NCBI RefSeq assembly: GCF_964340395.1
Contig: NC_135550.1
Location: 33,574,176-33,634,175, forward strand
Direction of reading: 5' to 3'
From: Glandiceps talaboti
Lineage: Eukaryota > Hemichordata > Enteropneusta > Spengelidae
Length of the DNA: 60,000 nt
The position numbers and the translations under genes are program-made. Positions within the stretch are counted from its first letter, which is position 1; each line of letters opens with the position of its first letter. Under the pieces are notes generated by a model, which was not told the origin of the DNA, did no database searches, and saw nothing but the letters and a program-made list of their open reading frames with translations. Positions 1 to 13,100 of this stretch are shown here, piece after piece.

Positions 1-1652
1 TTTGTCAGAAAGCACTGGTAGTATTTGTACAGTCAAAGTATGGGACATTATCTCAGTCATTTGTCAGAAAGCACTGGTAGTATTTGTACAGTCAAAGTAT
101 GGGACATTATCTCAGTCATTTGTCAGAAAGCACTGGTAGTATTTGTACAGTCAAAGTTTGGGACATTATCTCAGTCATTTGTCAGAAAGCTCTGGTAGTA
201 TTTGTACAGTCAAAGTATGGGACATTATCTCAGTCATTTGTCAGAAAGCACTGGTAGTATTTGTACAGTCAAAGTTTGGGACATTATCTCAGTCATTTGT
301 CAGAAAGCACTGGTAGTATTTGTACAGTCAAAGTATGGGACATTATCTCAGTCATTTGTCAGAAAGCACTGGTAGTATTTGTACAGTCAAAGTATGGGAC
401 ATTATCTCAGTCATTTGTCAGAAAGCACTGGTAGTATTTGTACAGTCAAAGTTTGGGACATTATCTCAGTCATTTGTCAGAAAGCTCTGGTAGTATTTGT
501 ACAGTCAAAGTATGGGACATTATCTCAGTCATTTGTCAGAAAGCACTGGTAGTATTTGTACAGTCAAAGTTTGGGACATTATCTCAGTCATTTGTCAGAA
601 AGCACTGGTAGTATTTGTACAGTCAAAGTATGGGACATTATCTCAGTCATTTGTCAGAAAGCACTGGTAGTATTTGTACAGTCAAAGTATGGGACATTAT
701 CTCAGTCATTTGTCAGAAAGCACTGGTAGTATTTGTACAGTCAAAGTTTGGGACATTATCTCAGTCATTTGTCAGAAAGCACTGGTAGTATTTGTAGAGT
801 CAAAGTTTGGGACATTATCTCAGTCATTTGTCAGAAAGCTCTGGTAGTATTTGTACAGTCAAAGTATGGGACATTATCTCAGTCATTTGTCAGAAAGCAC
901 TGGTAGTATTTGTACAGTCAAAGTTTGGGACATTATCTCAGTCATTTGTCAGAAAGCACTGGTAGTATTTGTAGAGTCAAAGTTTGGGACATTATCTCAG
1001 TCATTTGTCAGAAAGCACTGGTAGTATTTGTAGAGTCAAAGTTTGGGACATTATCTCAGTCATTTGTCAGAAAGCACTGGTAGTATTTGTACAGTCAAAG
1101 TTTGGGACATTATCTCAGTCATTTGTCAGAAAGCACTGGTAGTATTTGTACAGTCAAAGTATTGGACATTATCTCAGTCATTTGTCAGAAAGCACTGGTA
1201 GTATTTGTAGAGTCAAAGTTTGGGACATTATCTCAGTCATTTGTCAGAAAGCACTGGTAGTATTTGTAGAGTCAAAGTATTGGACATTATCTCAGTCATT
1301 TGTCAGAAAGCACTGGTAGTATTTGTACAGTCAAAGTATTGGACATTATCTCAGTCATTTGTCAGAAAGCACTGGTAGTATTTGTACAGTCAAAGTATTG
1401 GACATTATCTCAGTCATTTGTCAGAAAGCACTGGTAGTATTTGTACAGTCAAAGTTTGGGACATTATCTCAGTCATTTGTCAGAAAGCACTGGTAGTATT
1501 TGTACAGTCAAAGTATTGGACATTATCTCAGTCATTTGTCAGAAAGCACTGGTAGTATTTGTACAGTCAAAGTTTGGGACATTATCTCAGTCATTTGTCA
1601 GAAAGCACTGGTAGTATTTGTACAGTCAAAGTATTGGACATTATCTCAGTCC
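1..1652 (+). repeat. Minisatellite, 59-bp unit, about 28 copies (starts before the window)
   Basis: The unit begins tttgtcagaaagcactggta and ends in gggacattatctcagtca, repeating every 59 bp with a few recurring single-base variants (actgg/tctgg, gtacag/gtagag, gtatggg/gtttggg/gtattgg). The variants are interspersed, and one multi-unit block appears repeated (about 60-360 versus 360-660), which suggests higher-order duplication. 59 is not a multiple of 3, and no coding use is evident. Confidence 0.98.
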
Positions 1653-1660
1653 TTGTATTT

Positions 1661-1955
1661 CAACAACTTATTAAAAGTACTAATAGTGACATCACTTTCT
1701 GTTTAAAAGTACTAATAGTGACATCACTTTCTGTTTAAAAGTACTAATAGTGACATCACTTTCTGTACAACAACCTGTTAAAAGTACTAATAGTGACATC
1801 ACTTTCTGTACAACAACCTGTTAAAAGTACTAATAGTGACATCACTTTCTGTACAACAACCTGTTAAAAGTACTAATAGTGACATCACTTTCTGTACAGG
1901 GAATTTCAACAACCTGTTAAAAGTACTAATAGTGACATCACTTTCTGTACAGGGA
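1661..1955 (+). repeat. Minisatellite with 32-bp and 43-bp unit versions
   Basis: The core aaaagtactaatagtgacat and the following cactttctgt recur about eight times. Early copies are about 32 bp; later copies carry an added acaacaacctgtt or acagggaatttcaacaacct. The array directly abuts the 59-bp array but is unrelated to it. Confidence 0.9.
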
Positions 1956-1959
1956 ATCT

Positions 1960-4044
1960 CAGCTGTTTCAAATACCGCTCATGTATTTCCGCAAATACGA
2001 CTACTTAGTAAACACTTAGTTTTTAATGTCTTAAACCGTTTTTAACTTCATAATTCTAGCATCTCTCGTGTTTTACTTTTTATAACTTTTATTTTATCTT
2101 TGCACTCTGCCCTGTAAATTTTGTTACTCTCCCATATTTTTAAATTATGTATCTTTGTATTTTAACATACGTTTTGTATTTTTATATTCAATGCATGAAA
2201 ATCCATTTATGGATGCATTGACCTAGAGTAATAAATCAAATCAATCAAATCAAATCAATGTTACCAATTCAGCAATTCAACACAGTTCAACAGACAGAAT
2301 GGAAAGGAGGACATAAGGCTATATGATAAAATATTGAAGTATTAATTGAATATTTATTGCTAACGATATCAGCATTATTTCATACAAACAGATAAAGGAT
2401 ATGTGATGTCTTGTCAGTCTTGTCATTATCAAAATACTTCAATCATTTCCAGGTGTCAAACTTGGCATGTTTGATTATTTATTGCTGTTGGAGTTCACTC
2501 ACACATATTTAAGTGATTGATCAATTTTTTTGCATACTAAAACAATAAACTGAAACTTCTCACATAAAGATTGATGACTATAGTTGTATAATCAGGTGAT
2601 TCTTGATTTCCATGGGAACAGAAAATGCCTTATTACTTACCTGGGTAGCTTTATGACTCCATGTCGGCATGTAGTACAGTATATGGAAGGGCATGTCATT
2701 GGAATTAGGATGGGTTATGGACAAAGTGTTTAGCTAGAACTAATTGTACTAGAGTTTCATATTGGGTGGACTTCTACAAATAGAGTGATGTCAGTGAGTG
2801 AAAGACTAAATCTTTGTTGTAATTGATGGGCTACAGAAAATCTCATATACGTACTACTATACAACAATGAGGTAGATGTACTCTACTTTGATAACATTTC
2901 CACAAAGACATTACTTCCCACATTGACACTATACAATACAGCACATACTGCTGTCTGTACTTGATGCTATGTATGTTGCTAGAATGAAGACAGATTGTAA
3001 GATCTATCTAATGCTGTCATGATGTGAATGTATTACCCAAACTTCTACATGTACATTAAGGTCTATTGCTTCTGAAATGTGAATTCCACCTAGCTAAACT
3101 TCACACATCCATGACTTTGTAGATCTATTGCTTCTAAATTGTGAATTTCACATACCTAAATTTCACATATACTTGTACATGTACTCATATACCGTTTTGT
3201 TTCTTGTGTGTCCAAACTTGAAATCTTGCTTTTATGCTTGATGACATTGTCTGTGGTAAGTCTGTTTTGGCAAAGTGATCATGCAAACAGTTTGATATTA
3301 TCAAGGTGGTGGACATTAATTCTTACTCTATTGCTGTGTTAATAGGTGTTTTAGATTCCCTCAGTACAATCACAGTTTATTTTATGGAATTGGTGGTTGG
3401 TTGTTTTATTTCTTCTATTTTATCAACTTTGACAGCATGTGAGGTCATTAAAATTATCCCTCTGTGTTTCTGGTGTCTTTGCCTGTGTTTATTCCTTACA
3501 ATGTTGTTTTCTCAGTTTCTGTTGGTTTTGGTTGCACACTGACACAACTTATGCCCATTTACCCAGCAAATTTAACTCAGGTAGTATTTGGGGTAATCTT
3601 TCAAAACTGAATCATTAATACCTGTGGATCGACAAACAACCACATTGCATGCACTGTTATTTAAACACAACTAAACCATTGTGTTAGCGTGATCACCCTG
3701 ATACCCTTATCAATCTAATGTAGTTACACAATTCTTATCAACACTGGTACTCTTACAGAACAATCTTCTAAAGAAATAAAGTCTATAGAATATGGTCAGA
3801 TTTACAACAACAAAAATCTTGAAATTTGTATGATATGGAAAAAACTGAAATGTAAATGTTCTAGATCAATATTTTTCCGTCTCATACAAGATTAGGTGGT
3901 TGATATGTCAATATTAATCTGAGACATTGACCATAGTCGTACATACTGATTTTACTTCTTGTGACAGAAGTATAACTGATCCACTTTCACATGACATCAT
4001 TTTGTAAATTGTTTTCTAACACGTCATGTCTTATGTATCAACAG
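1960..4044. other. Intron or upstream DNA with no recognised exon
   Basis: The stretch at about 2040-2265 is T-rich and ends in (aatca)n, resembling the 3' tail of a non-LTR retrotransposon, but no coding part is visible. The remainder is AT-rich unique sequence. The 78-codon open frame at 3306-3542 is hydrophobic and has no splice or family support, so I do not call it a gene. Confidence 0.5.
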
Positions 4045-4171
4045 AGGAAGGTTTTGTAAAGATCTACCTGCGAGGGCGTGGTATCACCATGTATGGCCCC
4101 TCCAACCTGTCAGACTATTCTATCAGTAAAGGAGCCCAAGCTCCCCCACAGAAACTCAAGTTAGACTGGGT
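4045..4171 (+). CDS. EML: EML exon encoding the HELP motif (first recognisable exon)
   Basis: The exon follows acceptor acag at 4041-4044 and ends at donor gtatcc (4172). It begins with the last two bases of a codon whose first base lies in an upstream exon. It encodes the hydrophobic EML (HELP) core that packs against the first propeller. The final codon is split: GT here plus T from the next exon gives Val in DWVYGYRGRDC, which confirms the junction. No exon upstream of this was recognised in the first 4 kb. Confidence 0.93.
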
Positions 4172-7100
4172 GTATCCTTTTCAAGTGGTATATTTGATGT
4201 ACTCCTCATATCTTGTCCCTTGTCATGTACTGTGTGGATTCAAATGAAAAACATGGAACAAGTAATCTCTATGATGTCAAGATCATATCACTTAGAAAAG
4301 GTGCAAATTACTGTGTGCAGAACAGATTGAAACGTGATGCTTGGTAAGGAATTTGGTAGTACAGATGAATCTTACCAAATGGTAAGGAATTTGGCAGTAC
4401 AGATGAATCTTACCAAATGGTAAGGAATTTGGCAGTACAGATGAATCTTACCAATTGGTAAGGAATTTGGCAGTACAGATGAATCTTACCAAATGGTAAG
4501 GAATTTGGTAGTACAGATGAATCTTACCAAATGGTAAGGAATTTGGTAGTACAGATGAATCTTACCAATTGGTAAGGAATTTGGTAGTACAGATGAATCT
4601 TACCAAATGGTAAGGAATTTGGCAGTACAGATGAATCTTACCAAATGGTAAGGAATTTGGTAGTACAGATGAATCTTACCAAATGGTAAGGAATTTGGCA
4701 GTACAGATGAATCTTACCAATTGGTAAGGAATTTGGTAGTACAGATGAATCTTACCAAATGGTAAGGAATTTGGTAGTACAGATGAATCTTACCAAATGG
4801 TAAGGAATTTGGCAGTACAGATGAATCTTACCAATTGGTAAGGAATTTGGCAGTACAGATGAATCTTACCAATTGGTAAGGAATTTGGTAGTACAGATGA
4901 ATCTTACCAAATGGTAAGGAATTTGGTAGTACAGATGAATCTTACCAAATGGTAAGGAATTTGGCAGTACAGATGAATCTTACCAATTGGTAAGGAATTT
5001 GGTAGTACAGATGAATCTTACCAATTCATAAGGGAATTTGGCAGTGCAGATGAATCTTACCAATTGGTAAGGAATTTGGTAGTACAGATGAATCTTACCA
5101 ATTGGTAAGGAATTTGGCAGTACAGATGAATCTTACCAATTGGTAAGGAATTTGGTAGTACAGATGAATCTTACCAATTCATAAAGGAATTTGGCAGTAC
5201 AGATGAATCTTACCAATTGGTAAGGAATTTGGCAGTACAGATGAATCTTACCAATTGGTAAGGAATTTGGTAGTACAGATGAATCTTACCAATTCATAAA
5301 GGAATTTGGCAGTACAGATGAATCTTACCAATTGGTAAGGAATTTGGCAGTACAGATGAATCTTACCAATTGGTAAGGAATTTGGTAGTACAGATGAATC
5401 TTACCAATTCATAAAGGAATTTGGCAGTGCAGATGAATCTTACCAATTGGTAAGGAATTTGGCAGTACAGATGAATCTTACCAAATGGTAAGGAATTTGG
5501 CAGTACAGATGAATCTTACCAATTCATAAAGGAATTTGGCAGTGCAGATGAATCTTACCAATTGGTAAGGAATTTGGCAGTACAGATGAATCTTACCAAT
5601 TGGTAAGGAATTTGGTAGTACAGATGAATCTTACCAATTGGTAAGGAATTTGGCAGTACAGATGAATCTTACCAATTGGTAAGGAATTTGGCAGTACAGA
5701 TGAATCTTACCAATTGGTAAGGAATTTGGCAGTACAGATGAATCTTACCAATTCATAAAGGAATTTGGCAGTACAGATGAATCTTACCAATTGGTAAGGA
5801 ATTTGGCAGTGCAGATGAATCTTACCAATTGGTAAGGAATTTGGCAGTACAGATGAATCTTACCAATTGGTAAGGAATTTGGTAGTACAGATGAATCTTA
5901 CCAATTGGTAAGGAATTTGGTAGTACAGATGAATCTTACCAATTGGTAAGGAATTTGGCAGTGCAGATGAATCTTACCAATTGGTAAGGAATTTGGTAGT
6001 ACAGATGAATCTTACCAATTGGTAAGGAATTTGGCAGTACAGATGAATCTTACCAGTGACCTTAGAGTTGTGACTAAAAGTTTAGTCCCATATCATATTT
6101 GTGTATTCTGTAGAAGACTATAAGAATGTACCTTAACAAACGTGTACCAGTTATGGCTACAGAGGTAGAGATTGTAGGAATAACTTACACTTGTTGCCAA
6201 CTGGTGAAATCATTTACTTTATTGCTGCTGTAGTTGTAATGTATAACATAGAAGAAGAAATGCAGAGGTTTTACTTAGGACACACAGACGATGTCAAGTG
6301 GTCAGTATACTGTCTTCTTTTATGCTATGAAGATCTTCCTCTTTTGTTTAGATTCTTGTCAATTACCAATAAAAATGTTCATGTTTTTTTACAAGAGTTT
6401 GTCTCTATTGCTGACACAGTCAATTGTGTTGCTGTATATTTAGTTAAAAGTCAAGTTTCAAAACAGGAAATGTTTAAAAGTTATGATTAATAGAAGAAAA
6501 GGAAGTGAATGAAATTTCTGACCACCAAATTTCAATAATAGTGCCCCCTAGTGGCATTATCCTCTTTCTGGTAGCTTGTACTATAATAGTTGTGTGCAAA
6601 CAAATACCTTCTAGGGAGAAAATATTAATCACACTCAAAATAGTAGTGATTGTCTCTTGTTCTGAATTTCATTGAATGTACAAATGACTCATGTGATGTT
6701 TATTCTCAAATTGTCTGTACTTGTAGCAGTTGGTACAATTTCTAAGCTATAGTCAGCTATTTTGATTTACATGGAATTTAATGTTTCACAGCAAGATGTA
6801 GTAGTGTGACTTTAACTGTTAATAAGGTGATAGATGTAGTAGTGTGACTTTAACTCTTTTAAAGTGACAGATGTAGTAGTGTGACTTTAACTGTTAATAA
6901 GGTGACATGTGGAGTCATGATGGGTGAATGGTTAGCGTGACTGGCTTGGAATCTACAGGTTGCAGGTTCGAGCCCTGTCGCTGCTTGCTGTTTGTTTCTG
7001 AGTGGCTAAAGTCCTTGGGCAAGATTTGAACCACGACTGTGCTTCAGTCAACCCAGCTGTATAATTGGGGACCTGGTAGGATGTAGGTTGCAATGTGAAG

Positions 7101-10100
7101 GCTTTAATCCTATGCGCTTAAATGGCTGCAATGGATTGTATGCTCCCCGGGGAGTTGAGGAAGACTAAAGGGCCGTTGTGCCGTTCTGATCCGAGCCAGG
7201 GGTAATAAAATTGTAAAGCGCTTTGAGCACGGTGTGGGAAAGCGCTATATAAGAACCGAACATTATTATTATTATTATTATGTAGTAGTGTGACTTTAAC
7301 TGTTAATATAGTGATAGATGTAGTAGTGTGACTTTAACTGTTAATAAGGTGACAGATGTAGTGTGACTTTAACTGTTAATAAGGTGACAGATGTAGTAGT
7401 GTGACTTTAACTGTTATTAAGGTGATAATAAGAAATAAGGGAAGAGCATGATATAACCTCATGGTTTTGTCCACAGCATAGCAATACATCCTGATAGAGT
7501 AACCATAGCAACAGGGCAGGTTGCTGGCCATGACAGGAAAACAGATGCTAAGGTAAGATATCCTTGTAAAGTCAACTGAAATAAACCAATTTTGCAGCAT
7601 GCGTTTGTGGTGTGATCAGCTTGATTTAGTTTGAATCCCATAAGAGTAAAAAGGCTGGTGCAAAGGGGCATCTACAGCTGGGGCCAGGTGAAATCACTGT
7701 TATTATTGTGTATTTTGTTTTGTGTTTTTGTGTTTAACTGTAAAGATAGCATTCCATCCATGGGCTAATGTTAAAGCTGTCACTGGGATAAAGATATCAT
7801 TCCATGGGTTAATGTCAATGATGTCACTGGGATAAAGATATCATTCCATGGGTTAATGTCAATGGTGTCACTGGGATAAAGATATCATTCCATGGGTTAA
7901 TGTCAATGATGTCACTGGGATAAAGATAGCATTCCATGGGTTAATGTCAATGGTGTCACTGGGATAAAGATAGCATGCCATGGGTTAATGTCAAAGTTGT
8001 CACTGGGATAAAGATAGCATTCCATGGGTTAATGTCAATGATGTCACTGGGATAAAGATAGCATTCCATGGTGTCACTGGGATAAAGATAGCATTCCATG
8101 GGTTAATGTCAATGATGTCACTGGGATAAAGATAGCATTCCATGGGTTAATGTCAATGGTGTCACTGGGATAAAGATAGCATTCCATGGGTTAATGTCAA
8201 AGTTGTCACCGGGATAAAGATAGCATTCCATGGGTTAATGTCAATGATGTCACTGGGATAAAGATAGCATTCCATGGGTTAATGTCAATGATGTCACTGG
8301 GATAAAGATAGCATTCCATGGGTTAATGTCAATGATGTCACTGGGATAAAGATAGCATTCCATGGTGTCACTGGGATAAAGATAGCATTCCATGGGTTAA
8401 TGTCAATGGTGTCACTGGGATAAAGATAGCATTCCATGGGTTAATGTCAAAGTTGTCACCGGGATAAAGATAGCATTCCATGGGTTAATGTCAATGATGT
8501 CACTGGGATAAAGATAACATTCCATGGGTTAATGTCAATGATGTCACTGGGATAAAGATAGCATTCCATGGGTTAATGTCAAAGTTGTCACTGGGATAAA
8601 GATAACATTCCATGGGTTAATGTCAATGATGTCACCGGGATAAAGATAGCATTCCATGGGTTAATATCAATGGTGTCACTGGGATAAAGATATCATTCCA
8701 TGGGTTAATGTCAAAGTTGTCACCGGGCTAAAGATAGCATTCCATGGGTTAATGTCAATGATGTCACTGGGATAAAGATAGCATTCCATGGGTTAATGTC
8801 AAAGTTGTCACTGGGATAAAGATAGCATTCCATGGGTTAATGTCAATGGTGTCACTGGGATAAAGATAGCATTCCATGGGTTAATGTCAAAGTTGTCACT
8901 GGGATAAAGATGGCATTCCATGGGTTAATGTCAATGGTGTCACTGGGATAAAGATAGCATTCCATGGGTTAATGTCATTGGTGTCACTGGGATAAAGATA
9001 GCATTCCATGGGTTAATGTCAAAGTTGTCACTGGGATAAAGATAGCATTCCATGGGTTAATGTCAAAGTTGTCACCGGGATAAAGATAGCATTCCATGCG
9101 TTAATGTCAATGATGTCACTGGGATAAAGATAGCATTCCATGGGTTAATGTCAATGGTGTCACTGGGATAAAGATAGCATTCCATGGTGTCACCGGGATA
9201 AAGATAGCATTCAATGGTGTCACTGGGATAAAGATAGCATTCCATGGGTTTATATCAATGGTGTCACTGGGATAGAAATAATTATTCAACTATCATTGTG
9301 TATGTCAAGGTCTTGTGGCTTTTAAAGCTGTCCATGTAACACTGCAGATTCTGTTATCATTTATTGTCCCTTCCACTGCCAAAAATAGTTTTATGACTTA
9401 CAAATTGTCCTCACAATCTGTGACAGGAATGTGCAGTTTTGTTAATCATAGAGAATGTTTCAAGACATTGAAATGTCTAGGCACACTTCGTGAACATATA
9501 CTCCTATATATATAGACTTAGACATGAAGTGAATTCCAAAACTTCAAGTTGTCTGCAGACAATTAGCATTGTGATCAATGTAGAAGACAACAATTAACAT
9601 TGTGATCAATATAGTACACAACAATTAGCATTGTGATTAATGTAGTAGACAACAATTAACATTGTGATCAATGTAGTAGACAACAATTAACATTGTGATC
9701 AATATAGTACACAACAATTAGCATTGTGATCAATATAGTACACAACAATTAGCATTGTGATCAATATAGTAGACAACAATTAACATTGTGATCAATGTAG
9801 TAGACAACAATTAACATTGTGATCAATATAGTACACAACAATTAGCATTGTGATTAATGTAGTAGACAACAATTAGCATTGTGATCAATGTAGTACACAA
9901 CAATTAGCATTGTGATCAATATACTAAACAAAACTTCTCACATTTCAGAATGTTAGGTTTGAAAATATATTTATCAATTTAACAAAGTATGAAGTTACCC
10001 AAAATATCTTGTGCCACTTTTGACAGTGGGAGGGTCAACACTTTATTGTTACAATGTCTTAAAGTTCATGTTGTAAAATTCACTTGAATATCACCGTTAA

Positions 10101-13100
10101 CAAGAGAGGGGTCGGATGTAAGTATCACTATACAACTTTACAAGTCACAATTACAATCAAATCAAATCACTGGTATAAGGTATATATCTTACAAGCTTAT
10201 TGTCAGTCATGCATTTAGTGAGAATATGTGTGCATGTTTATCTGTTTTCATGGAAATATTGGTCATCCAAAGCTTTACAAGTTGTCATGGTGATGGGTTG
10301 ACACAACTTTTTGCTATGTAAACCACAGTGAGTACAAATCTAATGTAGTTTGTGGTGTGGTTTTCTTTCTCTCTCCACTTCCCCTCCCATCTACCTGTTT
10401 TATGTTCTATGTTGTCACTTTGTCTGTGTTGGTTTGTGATGATCTTACGTCACATACCACTACGCCACCTGTAGAAATCCCCCCGCACTGCCTCCTCAGC
10501 CAGTTCAACCTCCTCTTCCACTGAAGACACAGCAGACGATGAGTCAGACAACACTGATATCAAATACTATGTGGTAGGTACATTCACACAATTTACCAAA
10601 TCATACATGTCAGCATGCAATTAAACTACCAAAATATAAACTAGCCCTGCATGGTTATTTTGTCCGATTAACTCACACAAAAATTGTCATTGTTTGATGT
10701 CTCTGTTAATATTTCTTATACTGTAATAGTAAATATTAGCTTTCTTACATTTTCTGTGTTTTTCTTCATTGTTATTACCATGATATAAAATGTAATGAGA
10801 AGGAGGAGGACAGCAGAGATTTTATGTTGCCTTTATTGTTTCCAGAGGTTACTCAGTCAACTTTTTACACTTTGGGTGTTCACGGCTTAAGATATGACTC
10901 AGACATAATGCTAATTAGGTGACATTTTTATGACCAATAGGTGTGGGAATTATCAGTGGTTGACTTTTGACATTCTTATGACCAATGGGTGTGTGAAGTA
11001 TCAGTGGTTGACTTTTGACCTTATTTGAAAATTGAATAGCATACCTTTGCACACCTTAGTTTGAAACATGTATTTGTATTCTGTGGAAGTTCCTAGATTT
11101 CTCTTTCATCTAGATGAGTGTTATATATATTGTGGTATACATAAAATATGGTACCATTATATATATTTGGGATAGGGTTATATATTTGGACTGTCATGAG
11201 TTTCTTCAACCACAGATATGATAGTGACTATAATTTAACAAAGTGAGCATAGATTTGAGATGTATTGTGTACTTTGATATGTTTCATGGGACTGTTTGAT
11301 AATTACACTAAGGATTGCCATAAACCATGAAGACAACTTGAGGGAGTGAAAAGTGTTTAGGATCATATGCTATATAAGATGCAAAATGCTTGTTAATATC
11401 ATTTTATTCTAATGTTTCACAAAATGTAAGTCAGTCTGTATTTTATGATCTTTTGTTAACAAAAACATTTGTATGTGAGGAGAGGAATAAACTGCTGATG
11501 ACAAAGAAAACTGTTATTGATCAGCCAAAGACAAAGAACTGATGATAAACACTATGTATCTTTATTGACACCAATAGTACTCTCTGTGATTGATTCTTAC
11601 AGCCTCACATTCGTATTTGGGATTCAATTTCCCTGACAACACTTCGAATAATTGGTGTTGGTGATTTTGAAAGAGGTGTGTGCTGTGTATCATTCTCCAA
11701 GGCGGTAAGCAGGAACTTTGCTACTTGTTTGTTCACTGTTAAAACTGATGACCTGTTTTCTTACAATATTCAGTATCACAATCTTAATTTTGATGTTACC
11801 ATAATGCCAATATGAATACTTTCATTAACAAATTTCAGTCTGTTTATTTTGTTCACTGTGTATATTCACAACAAAAGCAAGGTGTACATTGTTATCATGC
11901 TTCCTGTAACCATAACATGCAAGATATGACTAGTTTTGTCTTTATAGATTGAATTAGTATTGATTAAATTGTCTACAAAACTATTCAAGTTAGATATAGT
12001 TCACACCCCATGACTTTTGGCATTCCAAATGTGGACAATGTACAATTTAATACAATCCAATATTTTCTGATATTTTGAAAGTAAGAATTTGCTACAAAGC
12101 TACAAACAGTTCATGTAAGTTGACAATAACAAGATGCTATCCTCAATGTTGTTTGTTTAGGATGGAGGTTGTCATTTACTAGCTGTAGATGATGCCAATG
12201 ACCATGTACTATCAGTATGGGAATGGAACAAAGGCGAGAAAGGTACTAAACTGACAGAAACAAAGGTAAATGTTGTGTTACATTTGAGGTGTATCATTGA
12301 GATCTGTCAGAGCCTAAGCTTATATTAAAGTTATGTGTACATATAGTATGGATGAGATATGGTTTGTACATTCCTACCTTGATTTGAGATTTTCCAATCA
12401 TTTTCCCATGAATCTCATGTATTTGTCACACAGAGTGTCATATATCAGAAATTGCCAAGGTTTGTGTGATACAGAGTACTTTCTGGTGAATTCCTTGACA
12501 CTGTTGTAGCTATGGCTATATCTTCTTGACAGAGTGCCAAAGAAGAAGTGCTATTCAGGGTTTGTGTGACGTAACTGTAACACTTTCTGGCCAATCTATG
12601 AACACATTTTGTTTTTTAAACACTTTCTGGCCAATCTATCAACACATTTTTTTTTTGTCAACAGAGTGCCACAGAGCCTGTATTAGCTGCTGAGTTTCAC
12701 CCTATGGATCACAAACAGTTAGTTACCTGTGGTAAATCACATATCTCATTCTGGACCATAGAGGACAACAGACTTACCAAGAAATCAGGGGTGTTTGAGG
12801 TATGATAAGATAAATATGGACATACTTGTTTAGGGGGAAATGAAAGTTACTTTTATGACTTTTGCAATATTTTAAATACAGAAAGTCCACATACAGCTTT
12901 TACATCATGCCGCCATAGTCACAAGTATTGGGGGATTTGTCTTTTACATGCCGCCATAGTCACAAGTATTGGGGGATTTGTCTTTTACATGCCGCCATAG
13001 TCACAAGTATTGGGGGATTTGTCTTTTACATGCCGCCATAGTCACAAGTATTGGGGGATTTGTCTTTTACATGCCGCCATAGTCACAAGTATTGGGGGAT

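Larger units (their letters stand above)
6301..7476. other. EML intron holding a split 38-bp array and a SINE
   Basis: Apart from the SINE and the 38-bp repeats on both sides of it, about 6301-6785 is AT-rich intron. The open frame that continues the upstream exon to 6490 is read-through past the donor at 6301. Confidence 0.8.

Noticed and set aside
3306-3542. 78-codon hydrophobic frame as an upstream EML exon or small membrane protein
   Set aside because: It does not resemble EML N-terminal sequence and has no supporting splice sites or family resemblance.
6910-6985. Possible functional tRNA gene
   Set aside because: Only the A and B boxes are tRNA-like; the head continues into a SINE body and an ATT tail, and no full cloverleaf is apparent.
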